Positions 6,824 to 14,603 of a DNA stretch of 52,639 nucleotides are shown here, piece after piece (positions within the stretch are counted from its first letter, which is position 1; every line of letters starts with the position of its first letter). Position numbers and translations under genes: made by a program. The notes under the pieces are model-generated. The model saw only the letters and a program-made list of their open reading frames with translations, was not told the origin of the DNA and ran no database searches. This stretch comes from Candidatus Humimonas hydrogenitrophica (GTDB lineage: Bacteria; Gemmatimonadota; Gemmatimonadetes; Palauibacterales; Palauibacteraceae), in the NCBI GenBank assembly GCA_947581615.1, contig CANPVD010000114.1:1-52639 (forward strand), in the 5' to 3' direction.

Positions 6824-8086
6824 ATGCATATGCACGACCCCGCAGGGTCGGCCATTCCTTCGAAGGCCGGAGGCCGGTTCTTCGTCCTCAAGCCCGCCGA
6901 CCTCCCTCGCCGGACGCCGCCCGCCAGGGCGCTCGTCATCAGCCTGCTGGCCCTCCTGGTCGCGGGCGTCGCCGGCTGGGCGAGTTTGGGACGGTCCACG
7001 GAGTACTTCGGCCTCGTGTGGGTTCTGGCGCTCGTGCCCCCCTTCCTCCTCTCCTTCTACCGGGGCTGGTCGGGCGCGGTCCTCGCCCTCGTGGGAGGCA
7101 TGATCGTTCTCACGGCGGTGGAGCTAGGCGGCGGCGGCCTCCTTCAGGGACAGGTCGACTGGTGGGTGTACGGCTCGGTGGCCGTGAGCCTGATCGTGGT
7201 GAGTCTCGGAGCCGGCGTGACGACCGAGTTCCTGCACCGGGCCGGCGGCGATCCACACCTGGCGGATCGACAGTGGCAGACCGGCCGGGAGCTGGAACGG
7301 GCGCTGGCGCACGAGGACTTCGTCCTCTACTACGAGCCCATCGTGGAGCTGGGCTCGGGTCGACTCCGGGGCGTGGAGGCACTGGTCCGCTGGAAGCACC
7401 ACACGGGTGGCCTCCTGCCGCCCGACCTCTTTCTCCCCACCGCGGAAGCCACGGGCCTCATCGTAAGGCTGGGTCACTGGATTCTGGCCGAGGCCTGCCG
7501 GGGCTACGGGCTGTGGCGCGCGGCCCTGCCCAAGCTCGACGACCTGTTCATGGCCATCAACCTGACCACGGTCCAATGCCGCGACGACGAGTCCCTGCCA
7601 CTCGTGGTGCGGCGCGTGCTCGGAGAGTACGACGTGCCGAGGGAAGCCGTCCAGTTCGAGGTCCAGGAGGCCGGACTCCTCCAGGTGGGCGACCGGGTGC
7701 AGGAGATCAAGGAGATCGGCGTCTCCGTGGTCATCGACGACTTCGGCACCGCGAACTCGTCGCTCAGCTACCTGAGCTGGCTGGACGTGGACGGGCTCAA
7801 GATCGACCGGTCCTTCGTGGCCGAGCTGCCCGAGGACCGGAAGAACGCCGCCATCGTACACTCCACGATCGAGCTGGCCTCCGAGCTCGGCATGTGGGTG
7901 ACCGCCGAGGGGATCGAGACGGCGGCCCAGCGGGACTGGCTTCTGTCGGCCGGCTGCCGGTACGGACAGGGCTTCCAGTTCGGCCAGGCGCTACCGCTCG
8001 ACGAAGCGATCCGGGACGCCCGCGCCGTCCTCGACCGCTCGGCCGCCGACCGGATGACGATGCGCGGGAGCTCGGGCTCGGTCTGA
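6824..8086 (+). CDS. Membrane-anchored EAL-domain cyclic-di-GMP phosphodiesterase
   Basis: 420 residues. Three hydrophobic segments lie at about 36-55, 61-79 and 83-105, with a fourth at about 116-133; the EAL domain runs from about 153 to 405. Signature residues appear intact: VEALVRW at about 184-190, the metal-binding Asn in INLTT, VIDDFG, the lysine in LKIDRSF and the glutamate in TAEGIET. The segment normally read as E-I-T-E is here FEVQEA, keeping the first glutamate. Activity (cyclic-di-GMP to pGpG) is therefore plausible. There is no GGDEF or known sensory domain, so the membrane part probably supplies the input. Either of two ATG codons (6824, 6830) could be the start; the ribosome site is weak. 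Confidence 0.85.
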   Translation: MHMHDPAGSAIPSKAGGRFFVLKPADLPRRTPPARALVISLLALLVAGVAGWASLGRSTEYFGLVWVLALVPPFLLSFYRGWSGAVLALVGGMIVLTAVELGGGGLLQGQVDWWVYGSVAVSLIVVSLGAGVTTEFLHRAGGDPHLADRQWQTGRELERALAHEDFVLYYEPIVELGSGRLRGVEALVRWKHHTGGLLPPDLFLPTAEATGLIVRLGHWILAEACRGYGLWRAALPKLDDLFMAINLTTVQCRDDESLPLVVRRVLGEYDVPREAVQFEVQEAGLLQVGDRVQEIKEIGVSVVIDDFGTANSSLSYLSWLDVDGLKIDRSFVAELPEDRKNAAIVHSTIELASELGMWVTAEGIETAAQRDWLLSAGCRYGQGFQFGQALPLDEAIRDARAVLDRSAADRMTMRGSSGSV

Positions 8087-8246
8087 GAGCCCGACCTTGG
8101 GCTGGGCGGACGGCGGGCCGATCCCCCGACCGCTGCCGACTTGTCAATGGGGATTGATCGCGTCAGTATGGGGTCGTTACACGCCATGATGGACGGGAGG
8201 CGAGGCTCCGGAGATCCGATCCTCCAGCTGCGGGCGCTGCAGCGAC

Positions 8247-10151
8247 ATGCCGGAATCGAAGTCCTTTCTCAGCCGGCTGGTTTCCGAGCTCAAGCGGCGC
8301 AACGTTTTGCACGTCGGGGTCGTATACCTGGTCGCGGCCTGGGTCGTGGTCCAGGTGACCTCGATCGTTTCCACACCCCTCCGCCTTCCCCACTGGACGC
8401 TCGCCCTCGTGATCGTGGCGGCGATCGCGGGTTTCCCCCTGGCCCTGGTGGTCGCCTGGGCGTTCGAGATCACGCCCGAGGGCGTGCGCCGGACCGACGA
8501 GGCCGAGGACCAGCAGGGCCGCCGCCCCGTCGGCAGAGCTTCACGGGTCGCGCTGGTGGGCGTGACGGCCGTGCTCGTGGCCGGGATGACGTGGGGGGCC
8601 TGGGACCACTGGCTGCGCGTGCCCCCGGTCGAGGCCGAGGCGGCGCGACCCCTGGACCCGAACCACGTGGCGGTGCTCTATCTGAAAGACATCGGTCCGA
8701 ACCACAGCCTGGGCTATCTGGCGGACGGCCTTACCGAGACGCTGATTCACCGGCTCGGGAGCGTCGACGGACTCACCGTCGTGCCGACGAACGGGGTGAA
8801 GCCCTTCCGCGACGCGTCCGTGCCGTTCGACAGCGTCGGTCGGCTCCTCAACGCCGGGACGGTGGTCGACGGCAGCGTGCAGGGGACCGGTGACCGCGTC
8901 AGGGTGACGGTCCAGCTCGTGGACGCCTCCACGGGCGACCAGCTGGCCAGTCAGCAGCTGGACGAACCGCTCGGCGATCCCTTCGCGCTGCAGGACACCG
9001 TTTCCTCGGAGGTCGCGCGCTTCCTCCGGCAGCGGCTCGGAAAGTCCGTCGAGCTCCGACGTGCCATGGAAAGCGCCGATGATCCGCGCGCCTGGAAGCT
9101 CTATCAGGTCGCCCTCGGCCTTCGTGACGACGCCAACTCTCTTCGCTGGGCGCGCGACACGGCCGGGGCCATGGCGCTCTTCGAACGGGCGGACTCCCTG
9201 TTTCGCGTGGCCGGCACGCTCGATCCGGCGTGGATCCGGCCCCCGCTGGAGAGTGCCTGGACCCGTCTCACGATGGCGCGGGTCGGGGCGGGCGTCACCA
9301 CGCAGACCGACACCACGTTGCTGCGGAGGGGACTCGGCCCGGCCAACCAGGTCCTGTCGCGACACCCGGGCAATGCGAGAGCTCTGGAGGTGAAGGGCAA
9401 CCTCGAGTTTTTCATTGCACGGGTACAGCTAGCCGACCGCGAGCCCACGGGTCAGCGAACGATGGAGGAGGCCGAGAGGAACCTGCGGGCGGCCACGACC
9501 CGCGACCCGACACGGGCTCGGGCCTGGGCCGTGCTCGCTTACATCCTCAAGGGCCAGGGCAAGTTCGCGGAGGCTCGCGTCGCCGCGGAGAGAATGGCGG
9601 AGGCCGATCCCTACCTGTCGAACGACGCCGAGTACCTGTACGAGCTGGCCGCGCTGGCCATCGAGTTCGGCCAGCTCGATCGAGCCGATTCCCTCTCCTC
9701 ACGGGGCGAGACCCGGTTCCCCTACATGCCGGCCTTTCCGGCGAACAAGCTCCTGATCCTGGCCTCCCGCGGGACGGACTCGGCGGCGCCCGACTCCGCC
9801 TGGACGCTGCTGGACAGGACCGAACGGCTCTTCCCACCGGGCCAGAAATACCAGGAGGGCCGCTACTACGTCGCCGCCACGCTCATCAGGGCCGGGCTGG
9901 TCGACAGCGGGCAGGCCGTGGCACACCGGGCGAGAGAGATCGATCCGACCAGTCCCACCGTACCTCACGACGAGGCCTACCTCGCACTCCTGCTCGGAGA
10001 TCGCGAGGGAGCGATCCGGGACCTGGTGCATTATCTCGAGGTGGTCCCGCAACAGCGGGCCTACGTCGCGAAGGACTGGTGGTGGGACCCGCTGAAGGCA
10101 GATCCGCGGTTCCAGGAGCTCGTCGACACGACGCGCTCGGCCGTGCGCTGA
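8247..10151 (+). CDS. Membrane protein with TolB-like amino-terminal domain and TPR repeats
   Basis: 634 residues. The N-terminus LVSELKRRNVLHVGVVYLVAAWV is typical of a large family often annotated 'adenylate cyclase-like', but no cyclase catalytic domain is present. Hydrophobic segments lie at about 23-41, 51-73 and 101-119. Residues about 135-270 fit the TolB/FlgO-like domain (VAVLYLKDIGPNHSLGYLADG, VDGSVQGTGDRVRVTVQLVD). The rest contains TPR-like helical pairs (about 380-620). Members are common in Gemmatimonadota and are probably envelope scaffolds or signalling proteins. The gene stands alone, with 160 nt upstream lacking any recognisable site. Confidence 0.82.
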   Translation: MPESKSFLSRLVSELKRRNVLHVGVVYLVAAWVVVQVTSIVSTPLRLPHWTLALVIVAAIAGFPLALVVAWAFEITPEGVRRTDEAEDQQGRRPVGRASRVALVGVTAVLVAGMTWGAWDHWLRVPPVEAEAARPLDPNHVAVLYLKDIGPNHSLGYLADGLTETLIHRLGSVDGLTVVPTNGVKPFRDASVPFDSVGRLLNAGTVVDGSVQGTGDRVRVTVQLVDASTGDQLASQQLDEPLGDPFALQDTVSSEVARFLRQRLGKSVELRRAMESADDPRAWKLYQVALGLRDDANSLRWARDTAGAMALFERADSLFRVAGTLDPAWIRPPLESAWTRLTMARVGAGVTTQTDTTLLRRGLGPANQVLSRHPGNARALEVKGNLEFFIARVQLADREPTGQRTMEEAERNLRAATTRDPTRARAWAVLAYILKGQGKFAEARVAAERMAEADPYLSNDAEYLYELAALAIEFGQLDRADSLSSRGETRFPYMPAFPANKLLILASRGTDSAAPDSAWTLLDRTERLFPPGQKYQEGRYYVAATLIRAGLVDSGQAVAHRAREIDPTSPTVPHDEAYLALLLGDREGAIRDLVHYLEVVPQQRAYVAKDWWWDPLKADPRFQELVDTTRSAVR

Positions 10152-10188
10152 GCACACGGCCGAGGCCCGCAGCGCGCGTCCTACCCCC

Positions 10189-10674
10189 TCAGCCCGGCAG
10201 CACGTCCGTGCCGGGATCCAGTGTGAGAGTGTCCTTCCCGCCCGGTTGCCAGACCTTGACGGAGTAGGGGTACAGAGTGCAGGCCGCATCCTTGCGGACG
10301 ACGCCGCCGTCGAGGTTACCGTCGTCGCTCCGGTACGTCCGCTCGGGGAGAGGCGACTCGCCCTTGTAGGTGACTTCCCACCCGTAGCCCCCGTCCCTCT
10401 TGCTCGACCGCCAGCCCACGAAGCCGACCCCGACGGTGGCCCGTATCGGGTCGGGATCCAGGTGGATGGAGTCACCCGTGACGGTGATCTCTACGATGGG
10501 CCGCGTGGGCTTGCCCTTCGGCTCCTTGTGGCAAGTGGAGTCCGTACCCAGGTACGACGGCTGTCCGCCCCCTTCCTTGTTTCCGTCCCCCCCAGGTCGA
10601 GCCTCCTCGCCGCACGCCACGAGAAGGAATGCGCATGCGGCCACGGCCGTGAACACCATCCGCGAGTGCTTCAT
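10189..10674 (-). CDS. Small secreted lipoprotein of unknown function
   Basis: 161 residues starting MKHSRMVFTAVAACAFLLVAC, a lipoprotein signal with the lipid-attachment cysteine at residue 21. The mature part has a Gly-rich linker and a beta-rich domain with two further cysteines (STCHKE, DAACTLYP) and the segment ITVTGDSIHLDPDPI. I recognise no family. The ATG has GAGGAGG about 5 nt upstream; the reading frame extends to 10938 but that part is not coding-like. It is convergent with the TolB-like gene (37-nt gap) and divergent from the SnoaL-like gene. Confidence 0.7.
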   Translation of the reverse strand: MKHSRMVFTAVAACAFLLVACGEEARPGGDGNKEGGGQPSYLGTDSTCHKEPKGKPTRPIVEITVTGDSIHLDPDPIRATVGVGFVGWRSSKRDGGYGWEVTYKGESPLPERTYRSDDGNLDGGVVRKDAACTLYPYSVKVWQPGGKDTLTLDPGTDVLPG

Positions 10675-10764
10675 GGGGCCTCCTCGGGGAAAGGAGAATA
10701 GGCCGACGCTCGGTGACGAACGGGGCGCTACGGCGCTGGCCCGGTTCGCTATGTAGGCCTGGAT

Positions 10765-10792
10765 TTGCAAGTTAACCAGAAAATTGCAAGTT
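10765..10792. repeat. Direct repeat TTGCAAGTT x2 in a divergent promoter region
   Basis: Two identical 9-bp copies, at 10765-10773 and 10784-10792, spaced 19 bp. They sit in an AT-rich patch (about 45 bases) that stands out from the surrounding GC-rich DNA, between the lipoprotein (start 10674, minus) and the SnoaL-like gene (start 10904, plus). TTGCAA is self-complementary, so a dimeric binding site on either strand is possible. Confidence 0.4.
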
Positions 10793-10903
10793 TTGAAGGG
10801 CATGACTCCGCGGCCCGCCGCGTCCGGCCGCCTTCCACTTGCGGGCTCCGCCCCCGGCGTCCGAGGTTGAACCCGTCGCACCACCCCACGCCAGGAGACC
10901 TCC

Positions 10904-11305
10904 ATGCCCGAGCCCACCACCGATCCGGCCGCGGTCATCCGGGAGGCCGTTCACCGACGCGTCCACAGGATCCGGGAGCAGGACATGGACGCGATGGTCG
11001 ACGACTACTACGCGGACGACGCGGTGTTCATGCCCCCCCGGCAGGCCGAGATTCGGGGCCGCGAGGCGCTGCTCGAGTACTGGCGCGCACGCCCGGAAGA
11101 GGGGCTCATCGAGCTGGAGTTGGATTCGGCGCACATCGAGAGCTCGGGCGACCTCGCCTACGAGGTGGGTCACTACACGAGCATCCTGCGCCCCCGACAC
11201 GGCGCCCTGCTCCAGGACTACGGTAAGTACCTGACCGTGTACCGCCGCCAGGCGGACGGAGCCTGGAAGGCCGTGGCCGACACCTTCAACACGGATCGCG
11301 ACTAG
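10904..11305 (+). CDS. SnoaL/NTF2-like protein (DUF4440-type)
   Basis: 133 residues in an NTF2-like cone fold: an N-terminal helix (AVIREAVHRRVHRIREQDMDAMVDDYYADDAVFMPP), then IRGREALLEYW and beta strands ending VYRRQADGAWKAVADTFN. This family includes small ketosteroid-isomerase-like enzymes and binding proteins; no definite catalytic residues can be assigned. The ATG follows AGGAG. It is a single-gene unit divergent from the small lipoprotein. Confidence 0.78.
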   Translation: MPEPTTDPAAVIREAVHRRVHRIREQDMDAMVDDYYADDAVFMPPRQAEIRGREALLEYWRARPEEGLIELELDSAHIESSGDLAYEVGHYTSILRPRHGALLQDYGKYLTVYRRQADGAWKAVADTFNTDRD

Positions 11306-11676
11306 CGCTCTGCGGGCGCGGGGCGGCGCGCCCGGGCGACCGCCGCCGGGGCCGTCCCCGGGCCGATGGAGCCACCGAGCCACCGGGGGGGGGTCGGCCG
11401 ACTTCCGACCGCGCAACCCCACCTTGCGAAATGCAAGCCGGGTGGAGACATGCCACGGCTCCGACCGCTTCCCCGTCGCCGGCTCGGACAGGGCGCGATA
11501 CCCGGAATGCCGCTTCCCACGCCCCTATCAGGGCCCGTGCCGCAACTCCGTTCAGAGCCGGTACGCACCTTGATGATTGTGGAATGAGAGAAACCCCGAC
11601 GCCGGAGGACCGTGCGTCCTCCGGGGGAGGCCGGTGTTCCATAGGAAGTCCAGTCAGGATCGGAGTCACGCCGTCG
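11306..11676 (+). other. Gene-free stretch with a 9-bp hairpin in the leader of the TPR gene
   Basis: I see no convincing gene in these 371 bases; short reading frames here are Pro/Arg-rich and lack ribosome sites. The only clear structure is a perfect inverted repeat CCGGAGGAC (11602-11610) / GTCCTCCGG (11616-11624) with a 5-nt loop, about 53 nt before the TPR gene. No T-run follows, so it is not a typical terminator. A slightly AT-richer patch near 11565-11595 may hold a promoter. Confidence 0.4.
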
Positions 11677-12327
11677 ATGAGCGATCGCAGTCAACTCAGG
11701 ATGGACGCCCGTCACGAGGCCGCCGAGGGCCGCCTGGGCGTGGCGCTCGAGATGTACGAGCGGGCCATCCGCGAAGCCGACGAGGCGGGAGATGCCCCGG
11801 ACCCGCTGCTGCACGTGCGCATCGCCGACTTGCACCACCGGTTGGGCCACGAGCGCTCGGCCCTGGCGAGCTACCGGCTCGCGGCCGATCGCTACCGCGA
11901 GGAAGGGCTCATCCTCAACGCGGTGGCGGTGTGGAAGCGCGTCCTGCGTGGGTACCCCTCCCACATTGAGGCTCACCGCGCTCTGGCCGAGGTCCACGTG
12001 GACCAGGACCTGGTGGCGGAGGCTCGGCTGCACCTCCTGAATTTCGTCGAAGCCGCCGACCGCACCGGGCGGAGCGAAGAGGCACTCGACGCGCTGGTCG
12101 ACTTTCTCGCCGTGACCTACGACGGGGAGGTGGCCCGGGTGCTCCGCGCCTACCAGGCCCTCCTGCGCCGACGGGCCGAAGCGGATTCCCGGGCGGCCGA
12201 CGTCCAGCTCCCACAGACGCCGTCGGGGACGAAGCTGGGCCCGGGCGGGCGTGGCCTGGCGCGCGGCCGACGGGGCGTGCGCCGGCTCCTGCCCGTTCTC
12301 CCGAGCGTGGCGGCCGTCACGGGCTGA
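11677..12327 (+). CDS. TPR-repeat protein
   Basis: 216 residues from MSDRSQLRM; the frame is open further upstream but not coding-like. It contains about three or four TPR-like helix pairs: EAAEGRLGVALEMYERAIR, LLHVRIADLHHRLGHERSAL, NAVAVWKRVLRGYPSHIEAH and HRALAEVHVDQDLVAEA, followed by a Gly/Arg-rich tail. No signal peptide is visible, so it is probably a cytoplasmic protein-interaction adaptor. The spacing to a GGAG ribosome site is long (11 nt). It is followed by the fluoride riboswitch, which belongs to the next unit. Confidence 0.7.
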   Translation: MSDRSQLRMDARHEAAEGRLGVALEMYERAIREADEAGDAPDPLLHVRIADLHHRLGHERSALASYRLAADRYREEGLILNAVAVWKRVLRGYPSHIEAHRALAEVHVDQDLVAEARLHLLNFVEAADRTGRSEEALDALVDFLAVTYDGEVARVLRAYQALLRRRAEADSRAADVQLPQTPSGTKLGPGGRGLARGRRGVRRLLPVLPSVAAVTG

Positions 12328-12383
12328 ACCTCGGGCACCATCCTTGCCCGCCCCATAGCGGGTGCGCATCCTCTAGCCATACA

Positions 12384-12437
12384 GCGGCGATGGAGTCCGC
12401 CGGAACCGCCGCGCCACACCGCGGCTGATGACTCCTC
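12384..12437 (+). ncRNA. Fluoride riboswitch (crcB motif)
   Basis: The conserved pieces of the crcB RNA appear in order: GGCGATGGAGT (12386-12396), AACCGCC (12404-12410) and GGCTGATGACTCCT (12423-12436). The first is complementary to the CCGCC-type segment, and the last contains the highly conserved TGATGACTCCT. The aptamer binds fluoride with magnesium. It is followed directly by a terminator hairpin and then by crcB, the fluoride exporter gene, which is the standard arrangement. Fluoride binding should stop terminator formation and switch on crcB and the DUF190 gene. Confidence 0.93.
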
Positions 12438-12470
12438 CCCACCGGACAGTGGTCCGGTGGGGAGGGTTTT
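12434..12470 (+). terminator. Intrinsic terminator / expression platform of the fluoride riboswitch
   Basis: A perfect 14-bp inverted repeat, left arm 12434-12447 and right arm 12452-12465, with a 4-nt loop, followed by GTTTT. The left arm shares bases with the 3' end of the aptamer (CTCCT), so aptamer folding and terminator folding compete. Confidence 0.9.
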
Positions 12471-12497
12471 CTATTCGTACGCGGAGGGCACGGTACG

Positions 12498-12884
12498 ATG
12501 CTGGTCTACGTGTATATCGCGATCGGAGGCGCGTTCGGCGCGCTCGCCCGGTACGCGGTCGGAGGCTGGGTCCATGGATGGGCGGGCTCGGGGTTCCCCT
12601 GGGGAACACTGGCCGTGAACATCCTGGGAGCCTTCTTCCTGGGATTCACGGCGCGCTTTCTCCAGGGCATCGCCGCGGACGCGTCCCTGCGGGCGCTGGT
12701 GATGATCGGATTCCTGGGCGCGTTCACGACGTTCAGCACGTTCAGCTACGAGACGGCCACGCTCCTGAGGGACGGACAGCTGGGGCTGGGGGCCCTGTAC
12801 GTGGCCGGGAGCGTGCTGGTGGCGCTGGCCGGGGCGTTCCTGGGGCTGGGGCTGGCCGGGGCCATTCTCCGCCACGGTGGCTAG
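12498..12884 (+). CDS. crcB: Fluoride ion channel/exporter CrcB (Fluc)
   Basis: 128 residues, four hydrophobic segments, the family length. Signature pieces are GGAFGALARY near the N-terminus, GTLAVNILGAFFLGF at about 35-49 (containing the conserved Asn) and GFLGAFTTFSTFSYE at about 73-87, the phenylalanine-box and Na+-site region. Dimers form a double-barrelled fluoride channel in the inner membrane that lowers cytoplasmic fluoride. The ATG follows GGAGG at 10 nt. It lies directly downstream of a fluoride riboswitch with its terminator, and is followed by the DUF190 gene, presumably on the same transcript. Confidence 0.96.
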   Translation: MLVYVYIAIGGAFGALARYAVGGWVHGWAGSGFPWGTLAVNILGAFFLGFTARFLQGIAADASLRALVMIGFLGAFTTFSTFSYETATLLRDGQLGLGALYVAGSVLVALAGAFLGLGLAGAILRHGG

Positions 12885-12939
12885 GCGGCCCGGCGTGGAC
12901 CGGGACGTGGACGCCGACCCGAGGTCGATCGGAGGGAGC

Positions 12940-13302
12940 ATGGAGCGAGGCTTCACGGGTGAGCGTACCCTGATGCGCATCTTCATCGGAGAGTCGGATC
13001 GCTTCGAGGGGCACCCCCTGTACGAGCAGCTCGTGAGGCTCTTCCGGAAAAGGGGCTTCGCCGGCACCACCGTGCTGCGGGGGATCGGGGGCTTCGGGGC
13101 CCACGCGCGGCTCCACACGGACAAGATCCTGCGGCTGTCCCTGGACCTGCCGATCGTGGTGGAGGTCGTGGACACGGAGGACCGGATCCAGTCGGTGCTT
13201 CCCGAGCTCGACCGCATGATCGAGGGCGGGCTCATCACCCTGGAGCGGGCCCGGGTGATCATGTACCGTCCCCACGAGTCGGAGGCTCGAGGGGAGTCCT
13301 AG
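12940..13302 (+). CDS. DUF190 (UPF0166) family protein
   Basis: 120 residues from the ATG at 12940, chosen because GGAGG lies 5-9 nt upstream; a GTG at 12877 that overlaps crcB is an alternative. The sequence has the DUF190 pattern: LMRIFIGESDRFEGHPLYEQLV, FAGTTVLRGIGGFGAHARLHT, then LDLPIVVEVVDTEDRI and LITLERARVIMYRP. The fold resembles the PII-like/ferredoxin-like proteins, and members often sit beside crcB. It is probably a cytoplasmic regulatory partner of the fluoride channel, and shares the riboswitch. The biochemical role is not established. Confidence 0.88.
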   Translation: MERGFTGERTLMRIFIGESDRFEGHPLYEQLVRLFRKRGFAGTTVLRGIGGFGAHARLHTDKILRLSLDLPIVVEVVDTEDRIQSVLPELDRMIEGGLITLERARVIMYRPHESEARGES

Positions 13303-13435
13303 AGAAGGGCGCTGAAGAGCTGGGGGCGGCCGGCGCGATGTCGCGCCGTTGAGGCCGCTCGGCACTCTCCGGGCACGTGGGGCGCCTTCCCGGTCGGGGC
13401 GGCCCGGCTCCACTCGCGCTCGCCCGGAGGCCACC

Positions 13436-14536
13436 GTGCCCGCCACCCTGAACCGCCGCCCGGACACGAGCCGCCAGGGCGGCTTCGCACTTCTCGTGAC
13501 GTTGCTCGTCCTCGTCGGGCTGTCGGCCCTTGCCGGAGGAGGGCTCGTCCTGGCCAGGACGGAAGCCGCCGCCGCCCGGACCCATGCGGCCGGCGTGCAC
13601 GCCTACCTGGCCGCGCAGGCCGCCACGGCCAGCTTCCTGGCCCGGAGCCGGGGCCCCCTGCCCGACACCTTCGGGGTGACCTACGCCTTCGCCCCCCGCG
13701 TCACGGCCACGCTCCGTGGGAGCCGACTGCTCCGTCAGGGCCCCTTTCGCCGACTCTACCGGTTGACGGCCACCGGGGCCTACGCCGCCGCGAAGGACGG
13801 GGCCGCGCGCACTCTCGGTCTCCTGGCGATCCTGGACGGTGCGCCCCTGCGCGTCCCGGCCGCGCTGACGTCCGTCGGCGGGCTGGAGGTCGAGGGACCG
13901 GACGTGCGGCTCGACGGTCGCGGCGACCCCGCCTCCGACAGCGCGTGCGCGGGCTCCGGTCCCCCGGACGTGGCGGGCGCGGCGTTTTCGCCCGGCGGTT
14001 ACCTGCAGCCCTCCGGCGGGCCGCTGGCCGCGTCGGGCACGCCCGACACCCTGTCGGTCGCCGCCGACGGAGCGCTCGTCCCGCTGCGGGGCGAGTGGGG
14101 CGAGATCGTTGCCGGCGAAGCGGCGTACGACGCGCGACTGCCGGCCGACCCGTGGCCCGTCTCCACCCGGCTGGCCGACGGGAGTTGGATCGGCATCCTC
14201 GTCGCGCTCCCCGAGTTCCGGGCGGACGCGAGCCGATCCGGAAGTGGCGCCCTCGTGGTGGCCGGGGACCTGGTTCTGGGGGACGGCTTTCGCTGGGAGG
14301 GACTGATCCTGGTGGGAGGAAACCTGCGAACCGAGGGCACGGCGTCGATCCGGGGAGGCGTGGTCACGGGTCTGGCGGGGTCCTCGGGAGCGGGCGCCCC
14401 GGTCGCCCACCTCGGGCCCGGATCGGTGAGCGTACGTTACGACGCCTGCGCGGTGGCCCGGTCGGGGCGGTTCGACGCGGAGCTGGTGCCCGTTCCGGGG
14501 AGCTGGTCCGAGGCCTTCGTGCCCGGCGGCGCCTGA
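13436..14536 (+). CDS. PilX-like type IV pilus assembly / prepilin-like protein
   Basis: 366 residues from GTG at 13436 with GGAGG 5 nt upstream. The N-terminus resembles a prepilin leader: basic residues (NRRPDTSRQGG), then FALLVTLLVLVGLSALAGGGLVLAR with the cleavage-like GG/F junction and no glutamate at position +5, as in PilX-like minor pilins. The remainder is Gly/Ala-rich beta structure with one cysteine pair region (SDSACAGSGPP and DACAVARS). It probably spans the envelope and assembles with a type IV pilus or type II secretion machine, but no other pilus gene is visible in the window. The call rests on the N-terminus. Confidence 0.6.
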   Translation: MPATLNRRPDTSRQGGFALLVTLLVLVGLSALAGGGLVLARTEAAAARTHAAGVHAYLAAQAATASFLARSRGPLPDTFGVTYAFAPRVTATLRGSRLLRQGPFRRLYRLTATGAYAAAKDGAARTLGLLAILDGAPLRVPAALTSVGGLEVEGPDVRLDGRGDPASDSACAGSGPPDVAGAAFSPGGYLQPSGGPLAASGTPDTLSVAADGALVPLRGEWGEIVAGEAAYDARLPADPWPVSTRLADGSWIGILVALPEFRADASRSGSGALVVAGDLVLGDGFRWEGLILVGGNLRTEGTASIRGGVVTGLAGSSGAGAPVAHLGPGSVSVRYDACAVARSGRFDAELVPVPGSWSEAFVPGGA

Positions 14537-14603
14537 GGCCGTGCGGCGCGCGAGCGCGCGGCCCGGCCTCGGGCGATCGGCCGGGACCGGGCCAGCGAGG
14601 CGC

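Noticed and set aside
8090-8110. Short inverted repeat after the EAL gene
   Set aside because: Only a 5-6 bp stem with no T-run, not convincing as terminator.
10784-10815. Sigma-70 promoter reading of the TTGCAA repeats
   Set aside because: No -10 hexamer at proper spacing on either strand.
14537-14603. GC-only hairpin between convergent genes
   Set aside because: No T-run and the stem is a low-complexity GCGC run that could arise by chance.
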